A stretch of 64,000 nt of DNA from Saururus chinensis (taxonomy: Eukaryota > Streptophyta > Magnoliopsida > Piperales > Saururaceae): contig CP141140.1 in assembly GCA_035235625.1 (NCBI GenBank), positions 16,326,685 through 16,390,684 on the forward strand, read 5' to 3'. Shown here piece after piece: positions 22,023 through 34,399 of this stretch (position 1 is its first letter; each line of letters starts with the position of its first letter). The notes under the pieces are model-generated. The model searched no databases and was not told the DNA's origin. It was given only the letters and a program-made list of their open reading frames with translations. A program made the translations under genes and the position numbers.

Positions 22023-25000
22023 ATGGGAATCTGCCACGGAAAGCCCTCCCAGCGTTCCAACCTCTCCCCCGCCCATGAGCCGGAGGAGAAGGTCAACGGC
22101 GAGGGGCCCAAGGCGGAGCCGGTGGTGATGGACAATCCCGGGGGCTCCCCGGCTCCGGCCAATGCGGCAGAGAAGGAAGATGGGAAGGACGACGAGGCCT
22201 CGATGGCGGCTGCTGCTGCTGCTGCTGGGAGGAAGAACACCTTCTTCCCCTTCTTTTATAGTCCCAGCCCCGCTCACCACTTCTTCTCCAAGAAGTCCCC
22301 GGCGGCCGCGGCGACGGCGACCCCGCACAGCTCCAATTCCACGCCCAGGCGGTTCTTCAGGCGGCCGTTCCCCCCACCGTCGCCGGCAAAGCACATACGG
22401 GCGGTGCTGGCTCGGCGGCACGGCTCTGTGAAGCCCAACGAGGCGTCGATTCCGGAGGGAAGCGAAGCGGACAGGGGAGCCATGGCGGGTTTGGATAAGA
22501 GCTTCGGGTTCTCGAAGAATTTTGGGAGCAAGTACGAGATCGGAGAGGAGGTCGGGAGGGGGCATTTTGGTTACACTTGTAAGGCCAAGTTCAAGAAGGG
22601 CGAGCTCAAGGGGCAGCAGGTGGCGGTTAAGGTCATTCCTAAGGCCAAGGTATGACTTTTATGCCTCCTTTCATTTTATTTTTTTTTTGCTTTGATTTTC
22701 TACTCACCGAGTGATTTGCTGTCAAGCTCATGGCTGGAAATAACAGGCTATTGATAATGTTGTCGGATTTTGTCTCCTATCTGTGTAATTGGGTTTTCAG
22801 AGTCATTTACATGACTTTCGTCCGTCTAATTTTATGCCTCCTGTTAACAAAATCTAGAAAGAGATTGGGGAAAAAGTCAATGGAATTGACTCAGTATTAT
22901 GATCGTTTTGGTCTTCTTGTTGGGTTTCCTATCAGCGTTTATTTTTTGGATTTTGTTGATGTAGTGACTAAATATATCATTTGCTCTGTTTTATGATGCT
23001 CCGATTACTGATACGCATGGGTGTTATATTAAATTAGAAAAACGCCACTGATCTATGCTAGATGTTCTTTCCTGTATATGGAAAATCTATCACCTTATCA
23101 TGTACTTACAAATATCACCTTTATGTACCTGAATTCTTTGCTTTCAAGTTACAATGAAATTGGTGTTTTTTTCCCCGGCTGTGGATACACTTGATGCTGA
23201 TCGTTTGAGCTGATGGAGATGCATTTCCCTTTATTTTCTTTTTGAGAATTGGAATATGATATATGACTTTTGAAGAATGTACTAGGCAGCTTTAAGGAAG
23301 ACATAGAAGAGCACAACTGTAATACTCGAACGTTATAGAAGAAAAAATTGGTAAATTTTCACTTATATTGGTTTTGGATAATTAAGTTTGCTCTAGTAGC
23401 CAGTAGCTGCAGTCCAAAGAAAATTTAATAATTACGACTTAAGCTTAAAGGTATGGATACGGACCATTCCATGTTGATTGTCATGGATTTATGTCTTAAA
23501 TGACTCAAAATACTGATAATTAGTGTATGTTTGATTGGTTCTACGTTTGTGGAATTTGCATAAATTATAGCAGAATTTTAATGTGTGGAATTTACTTTTT
23601 CTTCATTAACATTTGTGTCATTGTTATTTGCCAGATGACTACAGCAATAGCAATTGAGGATGTCCGGAGGGAAGTAAAAATTTTGAGAGCACTAACAGGA
23701 CACAACAACCTAGTCCAGTTTTATGATTCGTATGAAGATCATGAGAATGTTTATATAGTGATGGAGTAAGCTCAAGTACCCTTATATTGTAGTTAATGAT
23801 GAATAAATTGCTATAAACTTTCTGTGATTTTTTTCTTGTGAGGCTTTTCAAAAGGTCAGTGTTGATGTATAGATGAACACAAAACATTAAATTGTCTGTT
23901 GAACTTGTGCTTTAGTAGAATTTCGTTTTTTTACATGTGTTGAAGTTTATTCTTTTCTTCATGATAATGAAGTAAATATTTCGCTTATTTTTTATATTAT
24001 TTGGTTTAAGTGTATGAATATGTTCAGGTAAAAGGTCCTGCATAGTATTAGTGGATGTAATTGTATAAAGTGGGTTTTCTGTTTCTTATTTTTCCTTTTT
24101 GATTTCAATATGGAAACTTTTTTCATTGTTGCCATGTTTTTTGTGATTTTTTCTTTTGATCGCTCTCATCTTGCTCTCTTTCTTGGGATAATTGACTTCC
24201 TGCAGGCTTGTATCTCAACTTGTATCTCCTACCTTGTAAATTTTGGTCCCTTTTTTATTGTTTGAGCTGTTTAGTAATTCTTCTGGTACCTTGGTTGCTA
24301 TCAAAATCAGTCACCTGTAGTGTTTTAAAATTCAGTTGTTGAATTCTCTTAATAATGATGTTGGTTAGGATTTTTTTATGTTACATATGTCTATTAGCTT
24401 GTACCTTCTCACATTCGCGTACATTTTTCCCCTGGGGATTACTGCATGAAGATGACGGCGTAATGGGGAGTTGTAAAATGCAATGATATTGATGTTGGTT
24501 AGGATCTTTTTATGTTACATATGTCTATTAGCTTGTACCTTCTCACATTCGCGTACATTTTTCCCCTGGGGATTACTGCATGAAGATGACGGCGTAATGG
24601 GGAGTTGTAAAATGCAATGATATTGATGTTGGTTAGGATTTTTTTATGTTACATATGTCTATTAGCTTGTACCTTCTCACATTCGCGTACATTTTTCCCC
24701 TGGGGATTACTGCATGAAGATGACGGCGTAATGGGGAGTTGTAAAATGCAATGCTTGTTATCTTTTGAGAATGGATAATCCGAGTTAAAGATGAATGATG
24801 ATTTGACTGTGTACCTTTGCCTTTTTTAAAACAAATAATTGAAGAAAATGTTAGGATCCTTCCAGTTTTGACCTTTACTTCTTGTTCTTTTCAGATTGTG
24901 TGAAGGAGGAGAGCTTTTAGACAGGATTCTGTCTAGGTAATTGTCTTCTGAATTTGACTTGGCAACATTTTCTATAATTTGTTAAAAAATTAACTATAAA

Positions 25001-27783
25001 CTTAGGAAATAAGATTGTTGGACGTATTTTTGTGGACTGTTATATCGATAGAAATCTTTTTTTTTGCAGAGGTGGAAAATATACTGAAGATGATGCTAAA
25101 GCTGTCATGGTACAGATATTGAATGTTGTTGCTTTTTGTCATCTTCAAGGTGTTGTTCATCGGGATCTCAAACCAGAGGTACTATCTTTCTTCAAACGAT
25201 ATCAAAGATCTTTATAAATGAATCTCTTGATGGAAATCGAATTGAAAGTTTAGCAAAAAAGACATTCTTTTTTTGTTTGCTTAAATTTTCTCTTTTTATT
25301 TAAGTGGCAAATGGGACATATTTTCTGTGTTGATGACTGAAGCATTGCTTCTACTAATCTGTTTAATTATATATATAAAGTTGCTGCAGGGATTATCATT
25401 CTGGTTTTAGATCTTATGTATAATTATCAAGCTTTTATATGTATCATGTCATCATCTTTCTGTCAATTGGAATTACGATAGCAAATCTTTTTGTTTGGTT
25501 TGTTCTTTTCTGATTTTTTTACTCTGCTGGTTCAGAACTTCCTTTTCATATCCAAAGATGAAGATTCTCAACTAAAGGCCATAGATTTTGGCTTATCAGA
25601 TTTTGTCAGGCCAGGTTTGTTGTGATCAATTACCAACGACTGTTAAAATATGATTTTAAATATAATATTGTCAGGTGAGATTTGTTAAATATGATTAACT
25701 AGTCTATTTTCTGTCTTTACCAGATGAGAGACTTAATGATATTGTAGGAAGTGCTTATTATGTAGCACCTGAAGTTCTACATAGATCATACAGTACAGAG
25801 GCTGATGTATGGAGCATTGGTGTGATTGCTTATATTCTTTTGTGTGGAAGCCGTCCATTTTGGGCACGCACAGAATCTGGAATCTTTCGTGCTGTTCTAA
25901 AAGCGGATCCAAGCTTTGATGAGGCTCCATGGCCCTCTTTATCCTCCGAGGCAAAAGATTTTGTTAGGCGGTTATTGATTAAAGATCCACGCAAAAGAAT
26001 GACTGCTGCCCAGGCTTTAAGTTAGTGTGCTCTATATGGCAGATTGCCTCTTGTGAACTACTACTATATTTCCAACGCTTAAGTAGAAGCTGTGTATGGA
26101 GCCTATTCTTATCTATTTTTTCATCTACACAGGTCATCCATGGATTAGAAGTTACCATGATGTAAAAGTACCATTAGATATTCTAATCTTTCGGCTGATG
26201 AAGGCTTACATGCGCTCATCATCTCTACGGAAAGCTGCTTTGAGGGTGCGTATGTGGGGAATTTCTTTGTCTCTTGTATGAAAGCTTGCATAAATTTTGT
26301 ATCTAAGCTAGCTTGCAAAGTTTTATTTATTGATGGCAAAGAGTGTCCTGAGTCCTTAGGACCTGACTAGAAGCGGCAGGGCAACTGGCCTCTTAGAGCA
26401 CCTTATCCCGCCGCCAATCCACCCAGGCACATGCAAGGCCCATTTGTCATATGAGCTGGGTAAATTGGGATATAATTCTGGGTGGGTGGCTGTTGGAGTG
26501 GGGGTTTGAACTCAGGGCCACCTCTTCCTGAAGCGTGTCCTGGCCATCCCACCAACACTCCGTTAGTTTGGTTTCAAAGTTTTAACCATCAGTTTTTTTA
26601 TCCGTTGGTCATCTGTCTGTTCTTGTTATGTTTTTTTCTCTCGATTTCATTCTTCTGTGAGTATATATCAGTTGGAGGCCATTTTTATCCACTCTTGACT
26701 TTTGCCCGTAAAATTGTTTCTGTGGCAGGCTCTATCTAAGACTTTGACTGTGGATGAACTCTTTTATCTCAAGGAGCAGTTTGCCCTTCTGGAGCCAAAT
26801 AAAAATGGATGCATTTCACTAGATAATATCAAAATGGTTAGTTTTAGTTTTCTTCATTTGCTGGACATACATCGTTTTTGAACAATTGTATAACTTAGCT
26901 TCTGTTATTGGACAAATTTTCAGGCCCTAATGAAGTATGCAACAGATGCAATGAAAGAATCACGTGTCCCAGATTTCCTTGCATCAGTATGTACTTGGTA
27001 TCTGTTGGAGCTATTTATTTTTATGTAGTAGTTTATTCTCATTTTGATGTTTGTTCCTTTGTTTCAGCTGGGGCCTCTTCAATACAGAAAGATGGATTTT
27101 GAAGAATTTTGTGCAGCTGCATTAAGCGTCCATCAGCTCGAAGGACTGGATAGGTGGGAGCAGCATGCTCGTTGTGCTTATGAGCTCTTTGAGAAAGAAG
27201 GCAACAGAGCAATTATCATAGATGAGCTTGCTTCGGTACTCTTTTTACTCTTGTAATTTTAATATTTATTCTTTATCAATTTAAAAAAATTACCGGTTTT
27301 TGGGTTGCACTAATTCAGAATCATATACCAAAGTGGAGTTTTTCTCTAGATTTAATCATGTTGGGATTTTATATTGTCTCTGTTCATGTTGGGAACTGTA
27401 GGAGTTTTTTGTCAATTGGGAGGTGACATTATTGGCGTTTAGTTAGCAATAGCTGGCTAGGACAAGAAGACTTCTTCATTATTATCTTGTTTCCTCCGAG
27501 TTTCTGAATTTCATTGTTACTTTCTTTGATGCGAGTCTTTGATTAGCTTTAATTTCTACCTTGGGTAGTTTCATCGGATATGCGTAAAGGGAAAATCATG
27601 AAAGATAGTCATCTGATCTATTTATTTTGTGGATTATCTCAGGAACTTGGGCTAAGCCCTAATGTCCCTATTCATACGGTACTGCACGACTGGATCAGGC
27701 ATACTGATGGGAAGTTAAGTTTCCTTGGATTTGTTAAATTATTACATGGCATTTCTAGTCGAACACTCGCAAAGGCTCAATAG
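22023..27783 (+). CDS. CRK: CDPK-related protein kinase (CRK)
   Basis: Exons: 22023-22649, 23635-23765, 24895-24936, 25070-25178, 25536-25614, 25724-26020, 26133-26245, 26729-26836, 26924-26986, 27068-27235, 27643-27783. They total 1878 nt, 625 aa, with all phases consistent. The Ser/Thr kinase domain spans about residues 171-433: GRGHFG loop, Lys203 in VAVK, HRDLKPE with Asp299, DFG at 320-322, and [18 protein letters not shown]. The N-terminus MGICHG fits N-myristoylation at Gly2 and palmitoylation at Cys4, so membrane attachment is likely. It is followed by a long Pro/Ala/Ser-rich variable region with a seven-alanine run. After the kinase come the junction segment ([21 protein letters not shown]), a calmodulin-binding candidate in this family, and four degenerate EF-hand-like motifs lacking most calcium ligands. 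That separates CRKs from true CDPKs. Calcium would act indirectly if at all. The frame is intact and the identification secure. Confidence 0.96.
24357..24752. repeat. Three tandem copies of a 134-bp unit in a kinase intron
   Basis: The unit begins gatgttggttaggat and starts at 24357, 24491 and 24625, exactly 134 bp apart. The copies are nearly identical; I noticed one difference (ggatctt against ggatttt) near the start of the second. The array lies in intron 2 between exons ending 23765 and starting 24895. High similarity implies recent expansion or ongoing homogenisation, and the copy number may vary between individuals. Confidence 0.95.
26340..26575 (-). repeat. Candidate tRNA-derived SINE in a kinase intron
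   Basis: GC-richer insert in intron 7. On the minus strand it begins near taacggagtgttggtgggat and contains gagttcaaacccc, close to a pol III B box (GGTTCRANNCC), with an A-box-like tggtgggatgg about 40 bp before it. That layout fits the head of a tRNA-derived SINE. I could not find certain target duplications or a clear tail, so a piece of another repeat is possible. Confidence 0.35.
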
Positions 27784-28665
27784 TTTACCGGAGAAATATC
27801 TGGAGCATACCTTTTCAGATGCAGCATTGTCGATCATTGTGCAGTTTTAGTAAATTCGAAACACGTCAAGTGGAGGGGATACTATTTAGTGTTTGTTCTC
27901 AATGGCCTTTATTCAAAGCTATCTAAATCAGAGCTCGGCCTCTCTCCAAATGTAGTCAGAATTGTTGTGTTAGCTTCCCTTTCGCAGCAGAGGCGTGTTG
28001 TGATTAGTCTTAGCTCGATGCTGGTGTAATGTTAGCCCCATTTTTACTTAGTTTTAGAACTACAAATATGCCCTTTGCATTTCCCCACTGTTCCAAATGC
28101 CATGCGGTGCATCAATTGAAATGTATCCTCCATCTCATTCAATTCTAACACGATTCTGGTGTCCATTAGAATTTCATGTATTTAAGTATGCTTTTTCATC
28201 CACTAATTTTAGAATTGTTTGTATCTGAAAAATCAATCTACCTGTGAGCTTATTTCATTAGAGTAGATTGTTCTCTCTCCTACATGCCACGGTTTTGGCA
28301 ACATTTTTTTCTTGTGTTGATTTAAGACGAATTCTCGGCGATTAACAGGATATTTGATGAGCAAAGGGCACTCTGCTAATTTCAAAATATAAATAATTTG
28401 GAGCCTTTGTTTTTGGTACAAAACAATTGGGAGCTTGAGACACCTATGAAGTGCACGAAGTGTTATAGAAAAAAGCTGGTGTAATGAATTTGTGTGCCTT
28501 GTGATAATGTACTTGTTTCTCTTTTATTAAAGGCATTCTTGCGGTAAACCTACTTGCGGTTGGCTAGCATGAATCCACAGTATGAGTTTATATGGGAATT
28601 ACGTGTCGTTACAATAAAATAGAACATGCAGTTCAATAATTAGTGGTTACTACAAACAGACGGGA
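27784..28665. other. 3' UTR and downstream DNA of the kinase gene
   Basis: This stretch holds the presumed 3' untranslated region, with no strong plant poly(A) signal singled out. Nothing coding is seen. Confidence 0.5.
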
Positions 28666-28674
28666 AATAATTAA

Positions 28675-30321
28675 AAGCGATTTGCCAACAGGGACCTAGG
28701 ATATAACACATATGACATAACACCAAATTTCTCATAATCTTATGTAATGCATAAAATAACCGTATGCACATCTAAGCTTTCACACGTATGACATGAATTA
28801 TTTAAAAACCTTTTCCCTTTTTTTTTATAGCTTTGTCAAACCCGTTGAATTTTGTCATCTCTGTCATCAACTTTACCACCTTCGCCACAACTTCCACTAC
28901 CTCTGTCATCGACTACTGTTAACTTTGTCGTTTTTGTCACCGACTCCGCTTCGTCCAACTTCATCTTCATCTCCATCTCCTCTTTTACTGTTACCTTTTC
29001 CTTTTCCCCTCTAATTCCACCTCCTCTTCCATTTCATTTTTCTCCTTTTCTCGTCTCTCTCTCCTCCTCCCCTTTTCCTCATCAGTCGCCTTCTCTTCTT
29101 CCCTTTTGAAATCTAATAAGACCGGTCACAAAACTAGTAGACGGAGCTATTAAGAAATCAATTTTTTCTCTACAAGCTTAAATATTAAAAAAATACCCAT
29201 TAACATGTTAAACTATTCAAAACCAAGAACAAGTCTTATTTTTATTTAATTAAGAGCTTTTTTTAATGCTAAGCAAAACTTTGTACTATTAGTCTATAGT
29301 TGGCAATTGACAATAAGATTTATTGCAATAAAGGGAATATAAGACAACATTACGAGTGACAATATCTTTTGAAGTATTTAAATAAATTATTTAAATAAAT
29401 AATATAAAAAATAAAATAAATTTTAAACATGCAACTGGCTATTGAATGTCCCAATTGCTGAATGTCATTGTGTCACGCATGAGTATTGAAGAAAAAAATT
29501 CTCATTGCTGGCACTAGAGAAGGTGGTCTTTGGCATCAGAGCAGTCAAAACATTCGACAACTAAGAGTTGAGACATTCGACAATTCCATATTTAAAATTT
29601 ACTTTATTTTTTATTTTATCTATTTAGTTTGTAAGCTAGTTAATTTAAATACTTAAGGAGATATTATCATTCAGAATGTTGTTTTATATCCTTTTATTGA
29701 AATAAATCTGATTGTCAATTGTTAGTTTGAAGTTTTGCTTAGCGTTAGAAAAAACTCAGAATCAAGTAAAATAAAACTCACTCAATCACTCTTAGTTTTG
29801 AGTAGTTTAACATGTTTATGACTTTATTTTTTAATATTTGAGCTTATAGATAAAAAAACAAATTCTTAGTAACTCCGTCGGCTAGTTTTATAATCAGTTT
29901 TGTTAGATTCCATGAGGGAAGAGGAGGAGGTGATCGAGGAAAAAGGGAGGAGAATAGAGAGGATGAGAGAGAGGAGGGGGAGGGGAAAAGGAAAAGGAAA
30001 AGGAGGAGGTGAAGATGGCAATGGAGAAAGTGAAGATGAAGTTGGATACAACGGAGCCAGTGGCAAAAATGACGAAATTGCGATAATTGATGGTAGAAGT
30101 GGTAGAGTCGGTGGCATAAGTGATGAAACCAGTGGCAAAGTTGAAGCTGTTGGAAATAAGAAATAGTGAGTTAGGTAAAATTATAAGGAAGAAAATAGAA
30201 ATGAGGTATTTTAGACAACTCAAGTAACATGCATAAAATTTATATGTACATAAGGTCATTTGGTATATTATACGAGAATAAAAGACATTTTGTGTCTTAC
30301 GGCCATTTTGGCAAATCACTC
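28675..30321. mobile_element. Foldback Mutator-like element (non-autonomous)
   Basis: The element is almost entirely two long inverted arms of roughly 700-750 bp around a short centre near 29450-29600. Its ends read aagcgatttgcc at the left and ggcaaatcactc at the right, and the right end continues inwards as gatttgccaaaatggcc on the complementary strand, typical of plant MULE ends. The perfect 9-bp direct repeat aataattaa flanks it at 28666-28674 and 30322-30330, the duplication size of Mutator elements. Each arm holds a degenerate pyrimidine-rich block (28850-29105 and the complement at 29900-30165) with short open frames of Ser/Phe/Thr-rich peptide and no transposase. The arms are clearly diverged by eye, so the insertion is not recent. 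Confidence 0.85.
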
Positions 30322-30330
30322 AATAATTAA

Positions 30331-31127
30331 GGTAGCCAGCTACTAGACAGTTGGATGTAGCAGTGATGTCTTGACCATCACCACTTGACACCAAATCATT
30401 GCTCAAGTGTCATAGGGATGCTGGACAGTAAAGAGCAAAGCAACAAGACCTAGACATAGAGTTTCAATTTTCACCCTAACGCTCAGTGTGGATTCAAGGA
30501 TGCAAAACGTGACAGAAAGCGCAACCCTCTTGATTTTTTTTTTGGCAACAATCATCCCTCTCAATGCTAATAAGTTTCGTTAATGAGGTCGTCAGAAACA
30601 ATCCACACATGACCGCAGAGGTTCGGGGGATAAATGGAAGAAAGTCATTCCATAGTTCTAAAGAAGGACCCATGAAGCAATGTGGCCAACTACAAAATCG
30701 ATCACCATTCAACTTGTCCACAAATTTGATTAGATAAAATCCGCTGAGAAACCCATTGGAGTTTTTCCAGCTCTTGATTTCACTTGGTATTATTGTATGA
30801 AGCTTGATTGCCTTGACCAGAAAAATGGTTTATATGCCTCAGTTATTCAAGAAATTCTCAGTGAGGCAGTGAGGGGATGCAATTTCAGTTACATCTCCCC
30901 CTTCTCCGCCTCAGATATTGTTGCGTGACAATACTCATGTACATAGAACGTAGCATTCTGCATGCTTTATATTGGTTCAAAAAATTAGACCATTATTTCA
31001 AGAAGCTCAAATCTCTCATTTTTAAAAATTTCCTGACAGCAAATCCAAAATTCATGTTCCCATAGAGGACAATTGATTTTCTTTGGAAAAATATCAAATT
31101 GAAGCATAAGGCTAACCTATGGAAAGC
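30331..31127. other. Intergenic DNA, no gene seen
   Basis: Short ORFs only (for example 30494-30721, -). The final 100-200 bases are the probable 3' UTR of the minus-strand gene that follows. No repeat ends were recognised. Confidence 0.45.
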
Positions 31128-34100
31128 TTAAGCATTCATTGCCTTAATATTCTTTTCCTTTAGGAAAGAATTCCATTCCACCTGCTTGCGGCTGGCTCCA
31201 TCATAAACAACATGCTTTGGAAGCTTCTTCCCATGTGTCAGAAAGATTCCGCCATTTGCTAAAGCTTTGCAGACAGCGGTAGCTTGATAACCATCATTAA
31301 AGTTCAACCCAGCTGCAGGGCTTAGCTCGCTCACTAATCGCTTCTTGTACCTGTGCAAGCAATACAGTCAATGGTCATGACTAAATAAAATTGGAGGATC
31401 CACACAAAGAGGGGAATCAATCAAAGAGCAAATAACATGAAAATCAATGGGTTCCGCCATTGTCATGCAGAGAAGTGTTCTACAAAAAGTTGAAGAACAA
31501 AAATTTTGAGTGTGCATATCCCAAATCTCCTTTCTTTTTTGAATCTACAAATCTTCGTTAACTTTATGTCCATTCCAAATTATTAGGCATTGGTTTCTGA
31601 AATAAATATTTCTACATATGAAAATTTAACTAATTTCAATTACATCTCAAATGTTTGCTGTTTCGGTTGAAAGCTCCTTACATAACTAAAAGTTAAGACT
31701 TGATCTGCATCCTTTTCATATTTTCCAGAACATTACTATTCTTTTTTTTATGTTAACAAGTTCCACCATGCACCATCACTTTCATGATGCCTAATATCTA
31801 GGAGTTCAACCCTTTGGTTTGAACTCCGAAGGAACCCTTTTAAAATTCAATAACCTTTTTGACTAAATAAACCAAGCAAAACAGCAATTTTGAAATTTCT
31901 CTTCATGTTGACTCTTAGTGAACTTTGTCATCTCAAGTTCAATACACTCCCAACTTATTCAGTGCTCTTTCAACCTTCTATATTGGATGCTGATATGCCA
32001 ACTCCACCTTACTCCAGCCTTTGATTGAACAGAGAAAGGTGGGTCTTACTGGACAATAAGGGGATCCAATTTTCTCAGTCCAATAAAAGGCCAGAGTAAG
32101 GTTTTGGCCTAGAGAAAGTGGAGTAGGAATATCATTTTCCTTCTATATTCCAGGTGCAATAACAAAATAGTAATTTTGGATTTGGACTTCATGCACATCC
32201 TCTCCTTCAGTCGAGTTGGGAGTTGAATCAGCCAGTTCTGTCGTAGCTTACACTTGTCTCCTTAATACATCACTGAAATCTGAGAATGTAGGCTATGTGT
32301 AAATTGCTCATAGATGGTGCTATCAAAGGAAATCCTATGTTCATACATGGCTCTGATACCTGAAGTGCAGGTCAGCCAACTTGGAAACTCTAGATATACA
32401 CAACAGAACATTAGGTCTAAGTATAGTTAATCATCTTTTCATTCGTTGAGGAAATAGAATTTTAGATCATGAGCACAGTCTCTAAGGCTTCAATTACTTA
32501 TTTACAGCCTATAGAAGCAGAGGAGGAACATCTACTAACTTAAAAAATCAAAAATAAAAAACGTGTTCTCGGAAATCTTAATCAAGAGAAGTAGAACCAG
32601 AAAGACACTAACCCCTGGAAGGCTAAAAGAAATGCGCCTGTATAACCATGAAACAGCCTAGAGCATTTGATATATATGAAGAGAGGAAGAAAGAAAATTT
32701 AACAAGAAACACAGAGATTTTCATCCTACTATTATCTGCATCAACAACTCCACTAAATAAAAATAAAAAGAAAGTAAAGCAGTCATCATCTATTTTCATA
32801 AAGAGGCACTTCAATAAAATTGGTCAGCAACATGCTCTTCACATGCACCCTTATAGTTAAGTATGCATCTTCAACTATACTAAATAAAATTAAAAAGAAA
32901 GTTAAGCAGCCATCATCTATTTTCAAAAAGAGGCGCTTCAATAAAATTGGTCAGAAACATCCTCTTCGTATGAACCCTTAATTAGGTATGCTAGTGAAAT
33001 GCATAGCAGATGCGATCATGACAGATTCATGTTAATGAGAAAAAATCAAGTCCACTTGCATTAGCTGGAGGCTGATAATTTCCCACAATTACTTATTTAT
33101 AAAATGATAATCATATCTGTACTATGCATAACCCGTGGGAAAAAAGTATGACAACCTAATCTATTTATTTCAAACAGCACAATTTTCTACCAGGTAATGG
33201 CAGAGTCATTTTCAGGCAAAGTTTCTTCGTGTAAATGTTCCACAAGGATTCAAACGTCACAAACTCAGTTGTAAAGAAAAAAAATCTTTTAGGACCAGAA
33301 ACACATGAAGATCAATGTGTGAAAGAGCTATTTTATTTTGCATTAATAAGAAATATGCAACAAGTCAAGCATTACAAAATAAATTATTACGGAAACAGAC
33401 CTGTAATCAGATAACAAATGAGATGGAAAACTGAAATACCAACTGCAGTAGAGCATTTGCATACTTAAAGGAGCTTGCTTGTGGGCAATTTATCTTCTAC
33501 CAGGCACCAGGTACAAACGACTCTGCCATTACCTGGTTTTTCTAGTAAAATTTCCATACAGAAACCCAAAATTCAAAGCTTAGTTGCGAAGAAAAGAAAA
33601 TAGTACTGAAAAACACATGAGGATCAATGAGTGAAATAGCTATCTTATTTAAGTATTTCACATAAATAAGCAATATGCAACAATTCAAGCACTACAGAAC
33701 AAACAATTACAGAAAAAGACACGTAACCAGATAACAAATACTTCAAGATGGAAACTGAAATGCCAACTACATTAGAGCAATTGCATGCTTATAAGAGCTT
33801 ATTTACAGTACAATTTATTTTTTTTAAGAACTTTTACACTTTTCTACTAGTAGTTTCCAATTTTCCATCGTTTACCATAACTTCAAAAAGAGCCGAAATG
33901 GTTTATAGTCAGATTAAAAACGCATGCCAAACCACATAATCTCAATGTAATAATTGAATAAGAACAGAATAAAAAAAAGGAGGCTGGCACAACTATGTCT
34001 CCTCCAAGGGCTTTGAGCGCTCTTCAATGATATCCGGAGCTCCGGGCTTATCATCGATTATGCTGATCGTCTGGATCTTGCGCTCTTTGGCCAGCTCTAT

Positions 34101-34399
34101 CGCCGCCCTCCCGATCCCGCTGTCCCCGCAGTTCTGTACCAGCGTTTTGCCTTGCCATCAACCAAACAAAATTTCACCGATCCAAACACCAGAACAGACA
34201 TTTGCGCCGAATCCGAAGCGATCGGGAGAAGCAATCTTCCAAAATTTTGCGGCAAATGCAGCGAGGTAAAATTACCTGGTGACAGGGAGAGTGAGTCGAG
34301 GAGAGAAGCCGCCTCTTTCCTCAGCGAGTCCGAGCCGGTGGCGGCAGAGTAGAACCTGCCCGTACCGGCGGTGGCGATAACTCTCCGGGCGGACTGCAT
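31128..34399 (-). CDS. Short trans-2-enoyl-CoA reductase-like gene, apparent frameshift
   Basis: Three exon-like parts are visible: 34276-34399 (MQSARRVIATAGTGRFYSAA..., likely mitochondrial presequence), about 33990-34150 and 31128-31350. The second begins GKTLVQNCGDSGIGRAAIELAKERKIQTISIIDDKPG, the NAD(P)-binding Rossmann motif of mitochondrial enoyl reductases (MECR, MDR superfamily). The third (RLVSELSPAAGLNFNDGYQ... to the stop) resembles the following domain part (GGIFLTHGKKLPKHVVY). The N-terminal GroES-like domain of a full MECR (about 370 aa) is absent; the whole would be near 180 aa. In exon 2 the frame reads EERSKPLEET then stop, whereas one frame over it gives LKALGGDIVVPAS, the expected continuation, so one base appears missing around 34020. 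No good donor follows, so exon 2's end and any further exon are unresolved. It is either a pseudogene or an assembly error in a real short gene. Confidence 0.6.
32738..32991. repeat. 127-bp tandem duplication in the reductase-like intron
   Basis: Copies start at 32738 (gcatcaacaactccactaaa) and 32865 (gcatcttcaactatactaaa) and share aagaaagt, cagycatcatctattttca and gcttcaataaaattggtcag. They differ at many positions, so the duplication is not recent. Confidence 0.8.
33181..33800. repeat. Diverged tandem duplication of about 305 bp
   Basis: The segment from ttctaccagg to gagcatttgcatac (33185-33465) is repeated from 33492 to about 33793. Shared blocks include aacacatgargatcaatg, gaaatagctat, aagyaatatgcaac and cagataacaaat. 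The start of each copy also carries a 19-bp motif (accaggtaatggcagagtc) in opposite orientation: 33189-33207 forward and 33519-33537 reversed. Confidence 0.75.

Noticed and set aside
21882-22565. 227-codon minus-strand ORF and smaller frames nearby
   Set aside because: Antisense to exon 1 of the kinase; Arg/Gly/Leu-rich composition without any domain.
24357-24752. CRISPR-like array
   Set aside because: Contiguous 134-bp units without spacers in a plant intron; this is a minisatellite.
26500-26545. Possible tRNA gene from the gttcaaaccc-like box on the minus strand
   Set aside because: No cloverleaf could be drawn; the box fits better in a SINE-like repeat.
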